A DNA stretch of 64,000 nt from positions 248,001 to 312,000 of the forward strand of contig JBMOMJ010000033.1 in the NCBI GenBank assembly GCA_049324695.1. Reading direction: 5' to 3'. The DNA is from PMG-095 sp049324695 (GTDB taxonomy: Bacteria; Myxococcota_A; Polyangia; Polyangiales; Polyangiaceae). Numbering within the stretch: position 1 is the first letter of the stretch; each line of letters begins with the position of its first letter. Below are positions 1 to 7,841 of the stretch, in pieces. The notes beneath the pieces are model-generated. The model saw only the letters and a program-made list of their open reading frames with translations, did no database searches and was not told where the DNA came from. The position numbers and the translations under genes are program-made.

Positions 1-202
1 CCCGTCGGAGATGAAGCTCGTCGCGTTGCGCCGGGTGGCAAGCATGCAGCGCCTGCCCCAATGCTTCGAGCTCCGCAGCTTCCTGCGCGCATTCGCTGCA
101 CAGGGCCAGATGGCGCTCGAAGCTGTTGCGTTCGGTCCCGCTCAAGCGCCCGTTGCGGAGCGCCTCGACTTCGAAGGCCCGGGGGCAACTAACTTGCTTC
201 AC
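1..202 (-). CDS. Zinc-finger anti-sigma-type protein, N-terminal part only (cut by window edge)
   Basis: The GTG start at 202 overlaps the TGA stop of the ECF sigma gene (GTGA), and the frame stays open to the left edge, giving 67 residues. Residues 30-38 read HLALCSECA, which with the surrounding charged helix matches the HxxxCxxC zinc-binding motif of ZAS/zf-HC2 anti-sigma domains. Such domains bind the cognate ECF factor at the inner membrane and hold it inactive. The coupling to the sigma gene supports an anti-sigma role. The membrane segment and any periplasmic FecR-like part would lie outside the window, so full architecture is unknown. The gene is too short in this window to appear in routine ORF lists. 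Confidence 0.75.
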   Translation of the reverse strand, partial: MKQVSCPRAFEVEALRNGRLSGTERNSFERHLALCSECAQEAAELEALGQALHACHPAQRDELHLRR

Positions 203-777
203 GGTGTGTGCCCTCCACCAAGAGCGCGGCGCATTTCGCGGCGGGCCGCGTGCAAGCGAGTCCATACCGTGCCAATTGGGATGTTGAGGAGCTCGGCAAT
301 CTCTTGGCAGCTGAGCTCTTCCACCTCGGCGAGCAGCAGCGTCACACGCTTGGCTTCACTGAGCTCGGCCAGTGCTCGCTCCACGTCACTGCGCGCGTGC
401 AACGACGAGCGCGGGTCCGAGCTGGTACTGCGGAATGCCTGCAGCGCCGATAGCACCGAGAGAAAACGTCCGAGTGAATGCCGGCGTCGGCGTAGGAGCT
501 GCACGGCAATGCCGATTAGCCAGGGCCGGCACAGTGAGCGCCCATCGTAGCGCGATGCACTGCGCGCGGCGGTCAAGAATGTGGACTGCACCAGATCGTC
601 GACGTCTTCGGCGTCCGATGTCGCCCGCGCGATGAAACGTCGCACGGGCACCTGATAGCGATCGTAGAGCTCGCCCAACGCTCCGATGTCAGCACCCGCC
701 AGCCGCGCCATGAGCTCCGGATCCGTCGGTGCCGCATCGTGCTGCGTCGCTCGTTTTTTCAGCGGGCGCGAGATCAT
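199..777 (-). CDS. ECF-family RNA polymerase sigma factor
   Basis: A 192-residue sigma-70 family protein with region 2 at about residues 15-85 (DLVQSTFLTAAR core-binding helix) and region 4 at about 130-185. The latter has the helix-turn-helix CQEIAELLNIPIGTVWTRLH that reads the -35 element. Length and two-domain layout are typical of ECF factors. The start at 777 was preferred over an upstream codon at 819 because its ATG overlaps the stop of the preceding gene as ATGA. It is the third gene of a minus-strand run starting with a TonB-dependent receptor, and is followed with a 4-base overlap by its presumed zinc-finger anti-sigma. It probably directs transcription of its own envelope operon, which is inference. 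Confidence 0.9.
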   Translation of the reverse strand: MISRPLKKRATQHDAAPTDPELMARLAGADIGALGELYDRYQVPVRRFIARATSDAEDVDDLVQSTFLTAARSASRYDGRSLCRPWLIGIAVQLLRRRRHSLGRFLSVLSALQAFRSTSSDPRSSLHARSDVERALAELSEAKRVTLLLAEVEELSCQEIAELLNIPIGTVWTRLHAARREMRRALGGGHTP

Positions 778-1781
778 CGGGTCCCCAACGTTGCGCCGAG
801 TGCGAATCCCACCGACCACAGCGGCAACTGGGGCGGTGCTGGGTTCGGATTGATCTCATCGTTGTCCGCGCGCGCCCCCACGTCGCCTTCGAGGCCCATG
901 AAAGTGCGCAGTACGGCTCGCTCGGCGAAATTCAGGTGAGTGCCGAAACGCAAGCGCGGCGCAGCCCCGCCGGTCGAGCTCTCGATCATGCCTGCAGGGC
1001 CCGTCGAGACACTCGAATCCTCTTGAATTATGAGCGCGGGCCCGCCGAAGAAGTCGAGCGCGACCCCGCCAAAGCGCATGCGGCGCCCTACCAAGAGAGA
1101 GGCATCGAGCGTTGCGTACGGCCTCGCCTGCGCGAGATCCACGCGATTGTTGATACGTCCCTCGAGCCCGATGAGAAAGCTCGACACCTCGAGAAAGGAG
1201 ATGGCACCTAGCCCCAAGCTGGTCTGACCGTCTCCAACTCGCGCTGCCGTCAACAGCGAGAACTCGATGCCCGAGCGCGTATCGGCCGCGTGCGTCGGGT
1301 TCGCCGCAGGTAGCGCTTCAGCAGTCCTCCAGCGCGATGGCCGTGAAACGGACCGCTTGGTTGTTGCACCGCGCACAGGCGCGCCCTGAGGACCGACTTC
1401 TATCGTTTCGTCGCTGACAGTCTGAACCGAAGGCTCTCCGGTAGGTTCAGGCTCTGGTACCAGCAGCAGCGCTTCCAGCGCCGGCAGCACATCCTCGTGA
1501 GCCGCCAACGAGCGCGAAGCAGAGCGCCCATCCACCAGGACTACGTCAATCACGATGCTGGGCGGCGCCATGCTCAGCTTGATTTGCGCGCAGCGATCGA
1601 GATCTTCGCGAGCAGCCAACACCTTTTGAACGCGCTGTGGAAGGCCAGGCCAACGTGTGAGCACGGCCGGATCGGCGTCCACTTCGAGTGCACGACAGGC
1701 CCGCTCGTCCGCGAACGCCGAGGGAGCCCGCGTGATGACGAAGGCGACACACAGGGCTCGACAGAAGCGACGAAACCTCAT
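774..1781 (-). CDS. Secreted envelope protein of unknown function, possible outer-membrane barrel
   Basis: No family recognised. From the ATG at 1781 the 335-residue product starts with a signal peptide (Arg-rich n-region, hydrophobic core, ending near SAFA-DE). A domain of about 100 residues with two Cys follows, then a Pro/Glu-rich stretch and a C-terminal half of alternating hydrophobic strands and Gly turns, with a final run rich in Gly/Leu ending ATLGTR. That pattern suits a small beta-barrel, though no C-terminal Phe is present. A longer GTG start at 1829 is possible but places the signal peptide internally. The gene lies 64 bases after the TonB-dependent receptor and overlaps the sigma factor by ATGA, so all three are probably co-transcribed. 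Confidence 0.7.
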   Translation of the reverse strand: MRFRRFCRALCVAFVITRAPSAFADERACRALEVDADPAVLTRWPGLPQRVQKVLAAREDLDRCAQIKLSMAPPSIVIDVVLVDGRSASRSLAAHEDVLPALEALLLVPEPEPTGEPSVQTVSDETIEVGPQGAPVRGATTKRSVSRPSRWRTAEALPAANPTHAADTRSGIEFSLLTAARVGDGQTSLGLGAISFLEVSSFLIGLEGRINNRVDLAQARPYATLDASLLVGRRMRFGGVALDFFGGPALIIQEDSSVSTGPAGMIESSTGGAAPRLRFGTHLNFAERAVLRTFMGLEGDVGARADNDEINPNPAPPQLPLWSVGFALGATLGTR

Positions 1782-1845
1782 CGTGGGGGTTCTCAAGCCA
1801 TGTTCTCGCGACGGCAGCCAATCCTTCACGCCAATCGTTCACGTC

Positions 1846-4329
1846 TCAAAAAAATGCTTCCACCCCGATACTCGGAATCGTCAGCGGCCCGACTTTTCCG
1901 CGCTGGCACTGCGTGGTGTAGCCGTCTGGGGTGATATCCCCCCGGCAGTCCATGCCCAACGTGTTCGCGTCCTTGCTCAAGGTCACGTTCTGTCCTTCGA
2001 CGACGAATGCAATCGAGCGATCCGACCCGAGCAGCCAGCGCTTCTCGAGCCGCACATCGAGCCGCGCGAAAAGTGGATCACGATAATGGTTGTACGGAGG
2101 CTGTGGAACGTTGCCGCTCAGCTTCGAGTAAGGCACGCCCGAGTAGAGCACCAGCCGAGAGCCGGCGCGCCAATTGCGACCGAGATCGTAGCTCAAGATC
2201 GCGTTCAAAACGTGCGTGCGATCGAATTCACTCGGCACGGTTGCAACCGCTTCGGTGCCATCGAGCCGCACAAAGTGTGCTTCGCGAACCGAGCGCGAAA
2301 GCGTGTACGAGAGCATCCCGCTCAAGCGTTCCGAGAGTGCTCGCCGCAAGAGCACCTCGAGCCCGTAGGCGTGACCCTTCACCGGCGCATTGCTGGGGCA
2401 ATAATGTGGGTTGCTCGCCGGCGGCCCTTGGCCGGGTGGCACCTCGGGCGGTTCGATCTGAAAGCACATGGCCGTCAAATCGGTGAGGCCCCGCGACCGC
2501 GAGTAGAAGCCCGTGAGGGACAACGTGATGTCTGCTGGGAGATGGGCCTCGACGCCTTGTGTGGCGTGTAGAGTTTCCTGTAAACGCGAGTTGCCTCGGG
2601 GAAAACCAGCGCCAGCAGCGATTAGCGCGGGAAGGCCACCCACACGCAATACCGGATACTGATGCTGCACACCGAAGCTCGAGAGCCAGGCGAGTCCCGG
2701 CAGAAGCACGAAGCGCGCAGAGAGGCGTGGATCCGCCGCAAGCACACTGGTGCGCACCAACGTGCGATCGTCCGTGGCCCGCTCACGCAGCGAATGAAAT
2801 AGCGTCACTCGCGCGCCCGGGATGAGCTCAATCCGGGGAGCGACGCGCCAAACCAGATCCGCATAGGCCGCCGGCGCGAAATTGGTGGGCGCTGGTTTCG
2901 CATTCGAGGGCACCAGCGGTTCCTCAGGATCGGCGGGAACGCCCTCTTCGATGCTGTAAACTTCGAGTCGAGCCTCGCTGCCGGCGCGCACGCGTAGGGC
3001 CGAGGAAACACGCTGATCGAACTGAAAACGCAGCGCAGCCGAGCGGTTCTTCAGGTACGTCGGATCAGAGCCTTGCCTGTCGTGCCCCAAGGTGGCGGCC
3101 ACGCGCATGCCTCCGTCCCGCAAAGCATGGTCATAGCGCAGGTCGAGGCGATGGAAGTCCGACACCATGTCTTCCACCTCGCGATTTTGCTCACGATGCG
3201 CCAGGTAGTCATGGCTGCCGAACGCGAACACCGAAACATTCCCGCGTTCGCCGACGCGAACACCAAAGCGCGCCTGATAGTCCCAGTACCCGAGGGTGAT
3301 ATCGGAAAAGGCGGAAACGATTGGCCCTGGGTAGCCGAAGCGCCCAGCAACGAGCGCGTTGCCACGGCCGTCGGCGAACGGCGCTTCGAGCAAGGCACCC
3401 GCGTCGACCAAGCGCAAATTGGCCTCGCCGCGTGCTTTGGTTTGTGGGGGGCGCAGCTCTCCGGTCACGATCGCACCGGCCACGCCGCCGTAGCGTGCGT
3501 TTGCGGCTCCAGGATGGAACTCCACACGCTCGATCAAGCCTGGATGCACCACCGAAGGTCCGAACGCGACGTGAAAGAGCAGTGGGACGCGCACGCCATC
3601 CAAGAAGTACCCGTTGTTGTTGGGTGGTCCGCCACGCACGAAGAAGTAAGGGATTCCGCTCAGCGCGGGAGTGACGCCAGGCAGCGCTTCGATCGCGCGG
3701 AACGCATCGCCGAAAGCACCGGGCAGTAGCCGAACCTCCGCTGCCGACATGCGCCTCTCTCCGATTTCGCGGCGCTCGCCCAGCACCGTGACCTCTTGTG
3801 CAGGTTCTTCTGCGGCTGGCGCGGGCGCTGTCGACGTCGCGGGCGGCGCTTCTGTTGAAGTAGAAGCCGCCGATGGCGCTTCTGTTGAAGTAGAAGCCGC
3901 CGATGGCGCTTCTGTTGAAGTAGAAGCCGCCGATGGCGCTTCTGTTGAAGTAGAAGCCGCCGATGGCGCTTCTCTCGGCCCCGGATTCTCCGCTGGCGGG
4001 GCGGGGGGATGAAACTCGACGCGCATTCTAATGCGCGACGAAACTGGGTTGTCGCCGCGGCGCGCCGGCGCGAAACGAAAGGCGCGCACGGCGTCGCTGG
4101 CTTGCGTCGCGAACGGCTCGGCACCTTCGAGCACCGTGGCTTCGGTCACGCTGCCGTTTTGATCGACGACGAGCTCGAGTAGAACGACGGCGTCTCCGCT
4201 GCCCCCGTTTGGGTAGGGCACGTCCGCGCTGCCTTTGAGGGCTGGCGGTGTGGTTGGCTCGTCCAACGCCGCGGCCGGCGCGCTGAATGCCAAGCTCAAC
4301 GCCAGGAGCAGGTACCTGATTTGGCTCAC
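1846..4329 (-). CDS. TonB-dependent outer-membrane receptor with N-terminal TonB C-terminal-like domain
   Basis: 827 residues from a GTG start. A signal peptide (1-22) is followed by a TonB_C-like domain at about 30-110 (GSGDAVVLLELVVDQNGSV, then a DAVRAFRFAPAR helix-strand). Next come a low-complexity tether at about 117-170 built from decapeptide repeats, a plug domain at about 175-290 (VRGGPPNNNGYFLDGVRVP, GLIERVEFHPG) and a 22-strand-type beta-barrel ending in FF. Classical receptors have an N-terminal TonB box or signalling domain; here a domain normally found on the energy transducer is fused in its place. Such fusions occur in myxobacteria, as I recall. The gene heads an operon with an ECF sigma and anti-sigma gene, suggesting substrate-responsive control. 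The substrate is unknown. Confidence 0.9.
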   Translation of the reverse strand: MSQIRYLLLALSLAFSAPAAALDEPTTPPALKGSADVPYPNGGSGDAVVLLELVVDQNGSVTEATVLEGAEPFATQASDAVRAFRFAPARRGDNPVSSRIRMRVEFHPPAPPAENPGPREAPSAASTSTEAPSAASTSTEAPSAASTSTEAPSAASTSTEAPPATSTAPAPAAEEPAQEVTVLGERREIGERRMSAAEVRLLPGAFGDAFRAIEALPGVTPALSGIPYFFVRGGPPNNNGYFLDGVRVPLLFHVAFGPSVVHPGLIERVEFHPGAANARYGGVAGAIVTGELRPPQTKARGEANLRLVDAGALLEAPFADGRGNALVAGRFGYPGPIVSAFSDITLGYWDYQARFGVRVGERGNVSVFAFGSHDYLAHREQNREVEDMVSDFHRLDLRYDHALRDGGMRVAATLGHDRQGSDPTYLKNRSAALRFQFDQRVSSALRVRAGSEARLEVYSIEEGVPADPEEPLVPSNAKPAPTNFAPAAYADLVWRVAPRIELIPGARVTLFHSLRERATDDRTLVRTSVLAADPRLSARFVLLPGLAWLSSFGVQHQYPVLRVGGLPALIAAGAGFPRGNSRLQETLHATQGVEAHLPADITLSLTGFYSRSRGLTDLTAMCFQIEPPEVPPGQGPPASNPHYCPSNAPVKGHAYGLEVLLRRALSERLSGMLSYTLSRSVREAHFVRLDGTEAVATVPSEFDRTHVLNAILSYDLGRNWRAGSRLVLYSGVPYSKLSGNVPQPPYNHYRDPLFARLDVRLEKRWLLGSDRSIAFVVEGQNVTLSKDANTLGMDCRGDITPDGYTTQCQRGKVGPLTIPSIGVEAFF
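3845..3973 (-). repeat. Four perfect 30-base tandem repeats inside the receptor tether
   Basis: The unit GGCGCTTCTGTTGAAGTAGA continuing with AGCCGCCGAT occurs four times without a mismatch, starting at 3845, 3875, 3905 and 3935, followed by a partial fifth. In the receptor frame each unit encodes ten residues of the series EAPSAASTST. Unit length is a multiple of three, so copy-number change would alter tether length without breaking the frame. Confidence 0.95.
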
Positions 4330-4453
4330 GGCCGTATTCGCGGACGAATCGGGTTTCCTTCATCACCCGCACGATTTTGTGCGGTCCTTGGGGCGAGCTT
4401 GCGGCGCGCTTTTCCGTCATGCTCTGGGCATCGCCACCGAACCCGCTTCCACC

Positions 4454-5038
4454 GTGATGTTGCTCTCGCCCGTTCGGCTCAACGGGCAGCGCGGGCGCGC
4501 GTTGCTTGCGCCGGAAAGTGAGCTCGCCCTTGCCAAGCGACTGCGCGCGCAAGATGGCGCACCGATCGACGAGGTGTTCAGCTTCGTGAGCGGCCTGTAT
4601 TTTCGCGGCAAAGCCAGCTACGCAAGCAAGTTCGCACGCTGCTCGCAGGACCTCCCGGCTGCATTCGTGATCAGCGCCGGAGGTGGGCTGTGCCGCCTCG
4701 ACGAGCGCGTCGACGTCGATCGGCTCCGGGCGTGGGCGCGCGTCGCGATCCACGAAGACAATCCGCACTTCACCGCTCCGCTCTACCGACACGCCAGTGA
4801 ACTGCTCGCGCAGCGCGATGAGGGCACGCGCTTCGTGCTGCTCGGTAGCGTCGCCACCAACAAATACGTGGCACCACTGCTCGACGTCTTTGGCGAGCGC
4901 CTGCTGTATCCGCGCGACTTTCTCGGACGCGGCGACATGAGCCGTGGCTCCCTGATGCTTCGCGCCGTGAGGGAAGGGCGTGAGCTCGAATACACTCCGG
5001 TGGCGCACGAGGCTGAACTCGGCGAGCAGCCGGAATAG
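4454..5038 (+). CDS. Unrecognised conserved-looking cytosolic protein
   Basis: About 194 residues from GTG 4454 (or ATG 4457). The open frame extends further upstream to 4235, but that part overlaps the 5' end of the divergent receptor gene and has no coding character. Recognisable features are a compact alpha/beta pattern with AAFVISAGGGLCRL, a mid-region rich in Arg/His and a GTRFVLLGSVATNKYVAPLL segment. There is no signal peptide or membrane span. I do not recognise the family and assign no function. It is transcribed divergently from the receptor and convergently with the LysR gene, whose end is only 11 bases away. Confidence 0.65.
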   Translation: MMLLSPVRLNGQRGRALLAPESELALAKRLRAQDGAPIDEVFSFVSGLYFRGKASYASKFARCSQDLPAAFVISAGGGLCRLDERVDVDRLRAWARVAIHEDNPHFTAPLYRHASELLAQRDEGTRFVLLGSVATNKYVAPLLDVFGERLLYPRDFLGRGDMSRGSLMLRAVREGRELEYTPVAHEAELGEQPE

Positions 5039-5049
5039 AAGCTTCGTCC

Positions 5050-5955
5050 TCAGCGCGGAATCGGGGCGTCTTTCTGCGAGGCAAAAGCCAACAACGCGGC
5101 CACGCGGCGGATGCGCTGGTGACCCGAGCGATGCACCAGAAAGATCGGGGCGTGCGTTGGGTGCCAATCGGGCAGTACACGCACCAGGACACCCTCCTCG
5201 AGCCGGGAATGCGCCGCCAGCTCAGGCACCAGGGCAACTCCCACACCGGCTTCGGCAGCGCCGGCCACTGCTGGAAAACTGCGCGCAGCGAACCGCCCTC
5301 GCACCCCCACTGAGACCTCTTGCTTGGCGTTCACTAGTGTCCACGTAGTCGAGAGCACATCCTCGCCGAACAACACGACCGGTGTACCCGCCAGATCCTC
5401 CGGCCCCCGAAGCCGGTAGCGCTTGAGCAGCGCTGGCGCCGCGACCAGAGCGCGTCGCAGCATGCCAACGCGGCGCGCGACCAGGCGATCGTCGTGCACA
5501 CGGCCCACGCGGAACGCGAGATCGAAGCGTGTATCGAGCAAGTCTACGAACGAGTAGCTGAGTGACAGGCGCACGGAAACGTCCGGGTGTGCGGCGAGGA
5601 ACTTCGGAAAGAAGTGACGCGAGAGATGCGCGCCGAGCTCGTAGGGAGCGGCGACTACCAGCGTGCCACGTACCTCATCACGCAGCTCGCGCACGTCGGT
5701 CGCCAGCACGTCGATATCGGCCAACACCGAGCGCGCTCGTTGAAGCAACACCGCTCCAGCTTCAGTGAGCTCGATCCGCCGCGAGGAGCGTTCGAGTAAA
5801 CGCACGTCGAGGCGCTGCTCCAAGCGCGTCAACAGCTTGCTGGCGACTGACTTGGGAATCGAAAGTTCTGACGCCGCCCGCGTGACCGATCTGAGTCGAG
5901 CGATGCATTCGAAAACGCGGAGCTCTCGGAGTTCTATTGTTTCCAAATTGCGCAC
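5050..5955 (-). CDS. LysR-family transcriptional regulator
   Basis: 301 residues of standard LysR length. An N-terminal winged helix-turn-helix at about 8-65 (LRELRVFECIARLRSVTRAA, then SVASKLLTRLEQRL) is followed by a periplasmic-binding-protein-like effector domain at about 95-295. The gene is divergent from a short-chain dehydrogenase gene, with 74 bases between the two starts. That is the classical arrangement for a LysR regulator controlling its neighbour in response to a small ligand. The ligand is not predictable from sequence. Confidence 0.95.
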   Translation of the reverse strand: MRNLETIELRELRVFECIARLRSVTRAASELSIPKSVASKLLTRLEQRLDVRLLERSSRRIELTEAGAVLLQRARSVLADIDVLATDVRELRDEVRGTLVVAAPYELGAHLSRHFFPKFLAAHPDVSVRLSLSYSFVDLLDTRFDLAFRVGRVHDDRLVARRVGMLRRALVAAPALLKRYRLRGPEDLAGTPVVLFGEDVLSTTWTLVNAKQEVSVGVRGRFAARSFPAVAGAAEAGVGVALVPELAAHSRLEEGVLVRVLPDWHPTHAPIFLVHRSGHQRIRRVAALLAFASQKDAPIPR

Positions 5956-6029
5956 GATACGTTCCTAGGAGGCGGGATTGTTCGCGTCAACATCGTGCCT
6001 CAAATTCAGCCCGAGGAACGGAGCCAACC

Positions 6030-6773
6030 ATGAATTCAGCGGATTTACGTATCGTTTTGGTGACTGGGGCCACGCGCGGCTTGGGTTTGGAGGTTGCCAG
6101 TCGTCTGGCCGTCAATGGGCACCTAGTCGTTCTCGCGGGGCGCGACGCTCGCGTGGCGGAGCAGCGTGCTGCCGAGATTCGTGCTCGCGGGGGCGAGGCG
6201 ACCGCGATTGCGTTGAACGTGCTCGAGGCCGACTCAGTGGACAGAGCCGCGCAAGAGCTGAGCGATCGTTTTGGGCGCCTCGATGTTCTGATCAACAACG
6301 CCGGTGTCATGTTGGACGGCAGTTGGAGTGGCAATACCGCGCCGAGCGTCTCCGAGTCGGTGTTGCGTCAGACTTTCGATACCAACTTCTTCGCTGTCGT
6401 GCGCGTGACCCAAGCGCTCCTGCCGATCTTGCGGCGAGGACGCGATCCGCACATCGTGAACGTGAGTAGCCTGATGGGTTCTCTCACGCTGCACGCACAA
6501 GCCGACGGACCGCTTTCGGGCTTCAAGCCCTTCGCTTACGACGCCAGCAAGGCTGCGCTCAATGCCTTCACGACGCACCTCGCAGAGGCCGTGAAGCCGG
6601 CTGGGATCCGCGTCAATAGCGTGCATCCAGGCTGGGTTCGAACCGAGCTCGGCACTTCCGCCGCGACGCTCAGCGTGGAGGACGGCGCTCGCCCGATCGT
6701 CGATCTCGCGCGGCTACGCACGCCCTTTTTTACCGCCAAATTCATTCAAGAAGGGGGTGAGCTGCCCTGGTAG
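6030..6773 (+). CDS. Short-chain dehydrogenase/reductase (SDR)
   Basis: 247 residues from the ATG at 6030, preceded by GGAG at 6020-6023. A longer frame beginning at 5937 lies inside the regulator gene and was rejected. Classical SDR hallmarks are present: the nucleotide-binding VTGATRGLGLEVAS at residues 10-23, NNAGV, a catalytic Ser in NVSSLMGS, and a Tyr-xxx-Lys pair in FAYDASKAALNAF. An NAD(P)-dependent cytosolic oxidoreductase is expected. The divergent LysR gene probably regulates it. The substrate is unknown. Confidence 0.93.
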   Translation: MNSADLRIVLVTGATRGLGLEVASRLAVNGHLVVLAGRDARVAEQRAAEIRARGGEATAIALNVLEADSVDRAAQELSDRFGRLDVLINNAGVMLDGSWSGNTAPSVSESVLRQTFDTNFFAVVRVTQALLPILRRGRDPHIVNVSSLMGSLTLHAQADGPLSGFKPFAYDASKAALNAFTTHLAEAVKPAGIRVNSVHPGWVRTELGTSAATLSVEDGARPIVDLARLRTPFFTAKFIQEGGELPW

Positions 6774-6807
6774 CGCGCGCGAGTTCATGATCGCGACCTC
6801 GCTCGGA

Positions 6808-7158
6808 TTAGGGCGCGGCGCGGCTCGTTGCAAATTGGACCAGCAACGCCTTTTGAGTTGTCTGCGAAGGGCCGCGGCGCCCGGAAATCGTGCGGCTCTC
6901 GAAGACGATCACGTCCGCCGCCAACGGACACGCCTGCTCTCGAAGTAGGCGGTCGCAGCGTTTCAAATTGAGGGGAGGGCAGCTCACTTTGACTTCTTGG
7001 AGCACTCGATAGCGGCCACGCACGAACTCGTTTTCTCGCACGATGCTTACGGGCCTGGCCGCGCAGTCACCCGTTTCGGTGATGCCGCTCGGCGTTGTCG
7101 CGCAGCCGAGTGAGCAGAGGGCAACAGTCATTGCGAGCAGAACGGAAGAACACGACAT
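6808..7158 (-). CDS. Small lipoprotein of unknown function
   Basis: 116 residues from the ATG at 7158. The signal peptide ends in the lipobox LGC at about residue 18, and the mature part of about 98 residues contains several Cys (GDCAARP, VSCPPLNLKRCDR, EQACPL), likely forming disulfides. The mature part looks like a compact domain with RGRYRVLQEVKVSCPP and ADVIVFESRTI. That resembles small envelope-stress lipoproteins, but I cannot name the family. The longer frame to 7458 overlaps the divergent thioredoxin-like gene and was trimmed. It is convergent with the SDR gene (35-base gap). Confidence 0.75.
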   Translation of the reverse strand: MSCSSVLLAMTVALCSLGCATTPSGITETGDCAARPVSIVRENEFVRGRYRVLQEVKVSCPPLNLKRCDRLLREQACPLAADVIVFESRTISGRRGPSQTTQKALLVQFATSRAAP

Positions 7159-7314
7159 GCAGTGCGCACAAGCGTGGCGCGTTCTTGCGCTGAGCACCAG
7201 TGCTCGAACGCCGCAGTGTGGCAGCGCGGCGCGTTCCGGCGATCCTCGCTCGTGCGGCCATGCTTCGACGCAGCCTGCGACGGCCTCGAGGCTTGTGGTC
7301 GGGTAGACTGGTGC

Positions 7315-7617
7315 ATGGACAACGAACTGACTCGTGCCGACGTGGATTCGATGCAGGGAGCCGTGGTGCTCGAGTTCGGCGCCAACTGGTGCCCCATCTG
7401 TCAGTCGGCGCGTCCGCTCATCGATCATGCACTCGCGACGCATCCCAATGTGCGTCATGTCTGGGTCGAGGATGGCAAAGGCAAGCCACTCGGACGCTCG
7501 TTTCGCGTCAAGCTGTGGCCGACTTTGGTTTTTCTGCGCGACGGGCGCGAAGTTGCGCGTTCGGTGCGGCCGTCACGTCCGGACGAGTTGGCCGAAAACT
7601 TCGAGCAACTCGGCTAG
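7315..7617 (+). CDS. Thioredoxin-family protein with WCPIC active site
   Basis: 100 residues from the ATG at 7315, a normal thioredoxin length. The active-site motif is WCPIC at about residues 26-30 (FGANWCPICQSA), a CxxC variant of the usual WCGPC. The cis-Pro loop is LWPTLVFLRDG. There is no signal peptide, so it should act in the cytosol as a disulfide reductase, unless the start is upstream. The unusual dipeptide between the two Cys should shift redox potential relative to classical thioredoxin. Confidence 0.88.
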   Translation: MDNELTRADVDSMQGAVVLEFGANWCPICQSARPLIDHALATHPNVRHVWVEDGKGKPLGRSFRVKLWPTLVFLRDGREVARSVRPSRPDELAENFEQLG

Positions 7618-7841
7618 CTGATTCCGCGCGCCGCGCACGCTTCAGATCAGTTCACCAGAGGAGCGTTCGTGACACGCCCGCAAGAGTGCCAGAGCAGTGT
7701 CTGCGAACGGCGGCGATCGGCTCAGCCCTGGTTTGCGTGAGGCTTTTCTCGATGGTCGTGGTAGGCAGCACACCAGCGATGGTTCCCCACCACGACTTGG
7801 GCTGCTCGAGATCTGCGCTTCGACTTCAACCGGGGCGCGTC

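Noticed and set aside
4028..5167. 379-codon minus-strand frame across the receptor start and the 4454 gene
   Set aside because: Arg-rich composition and no motif; conflicts with better supported genes on both strands.
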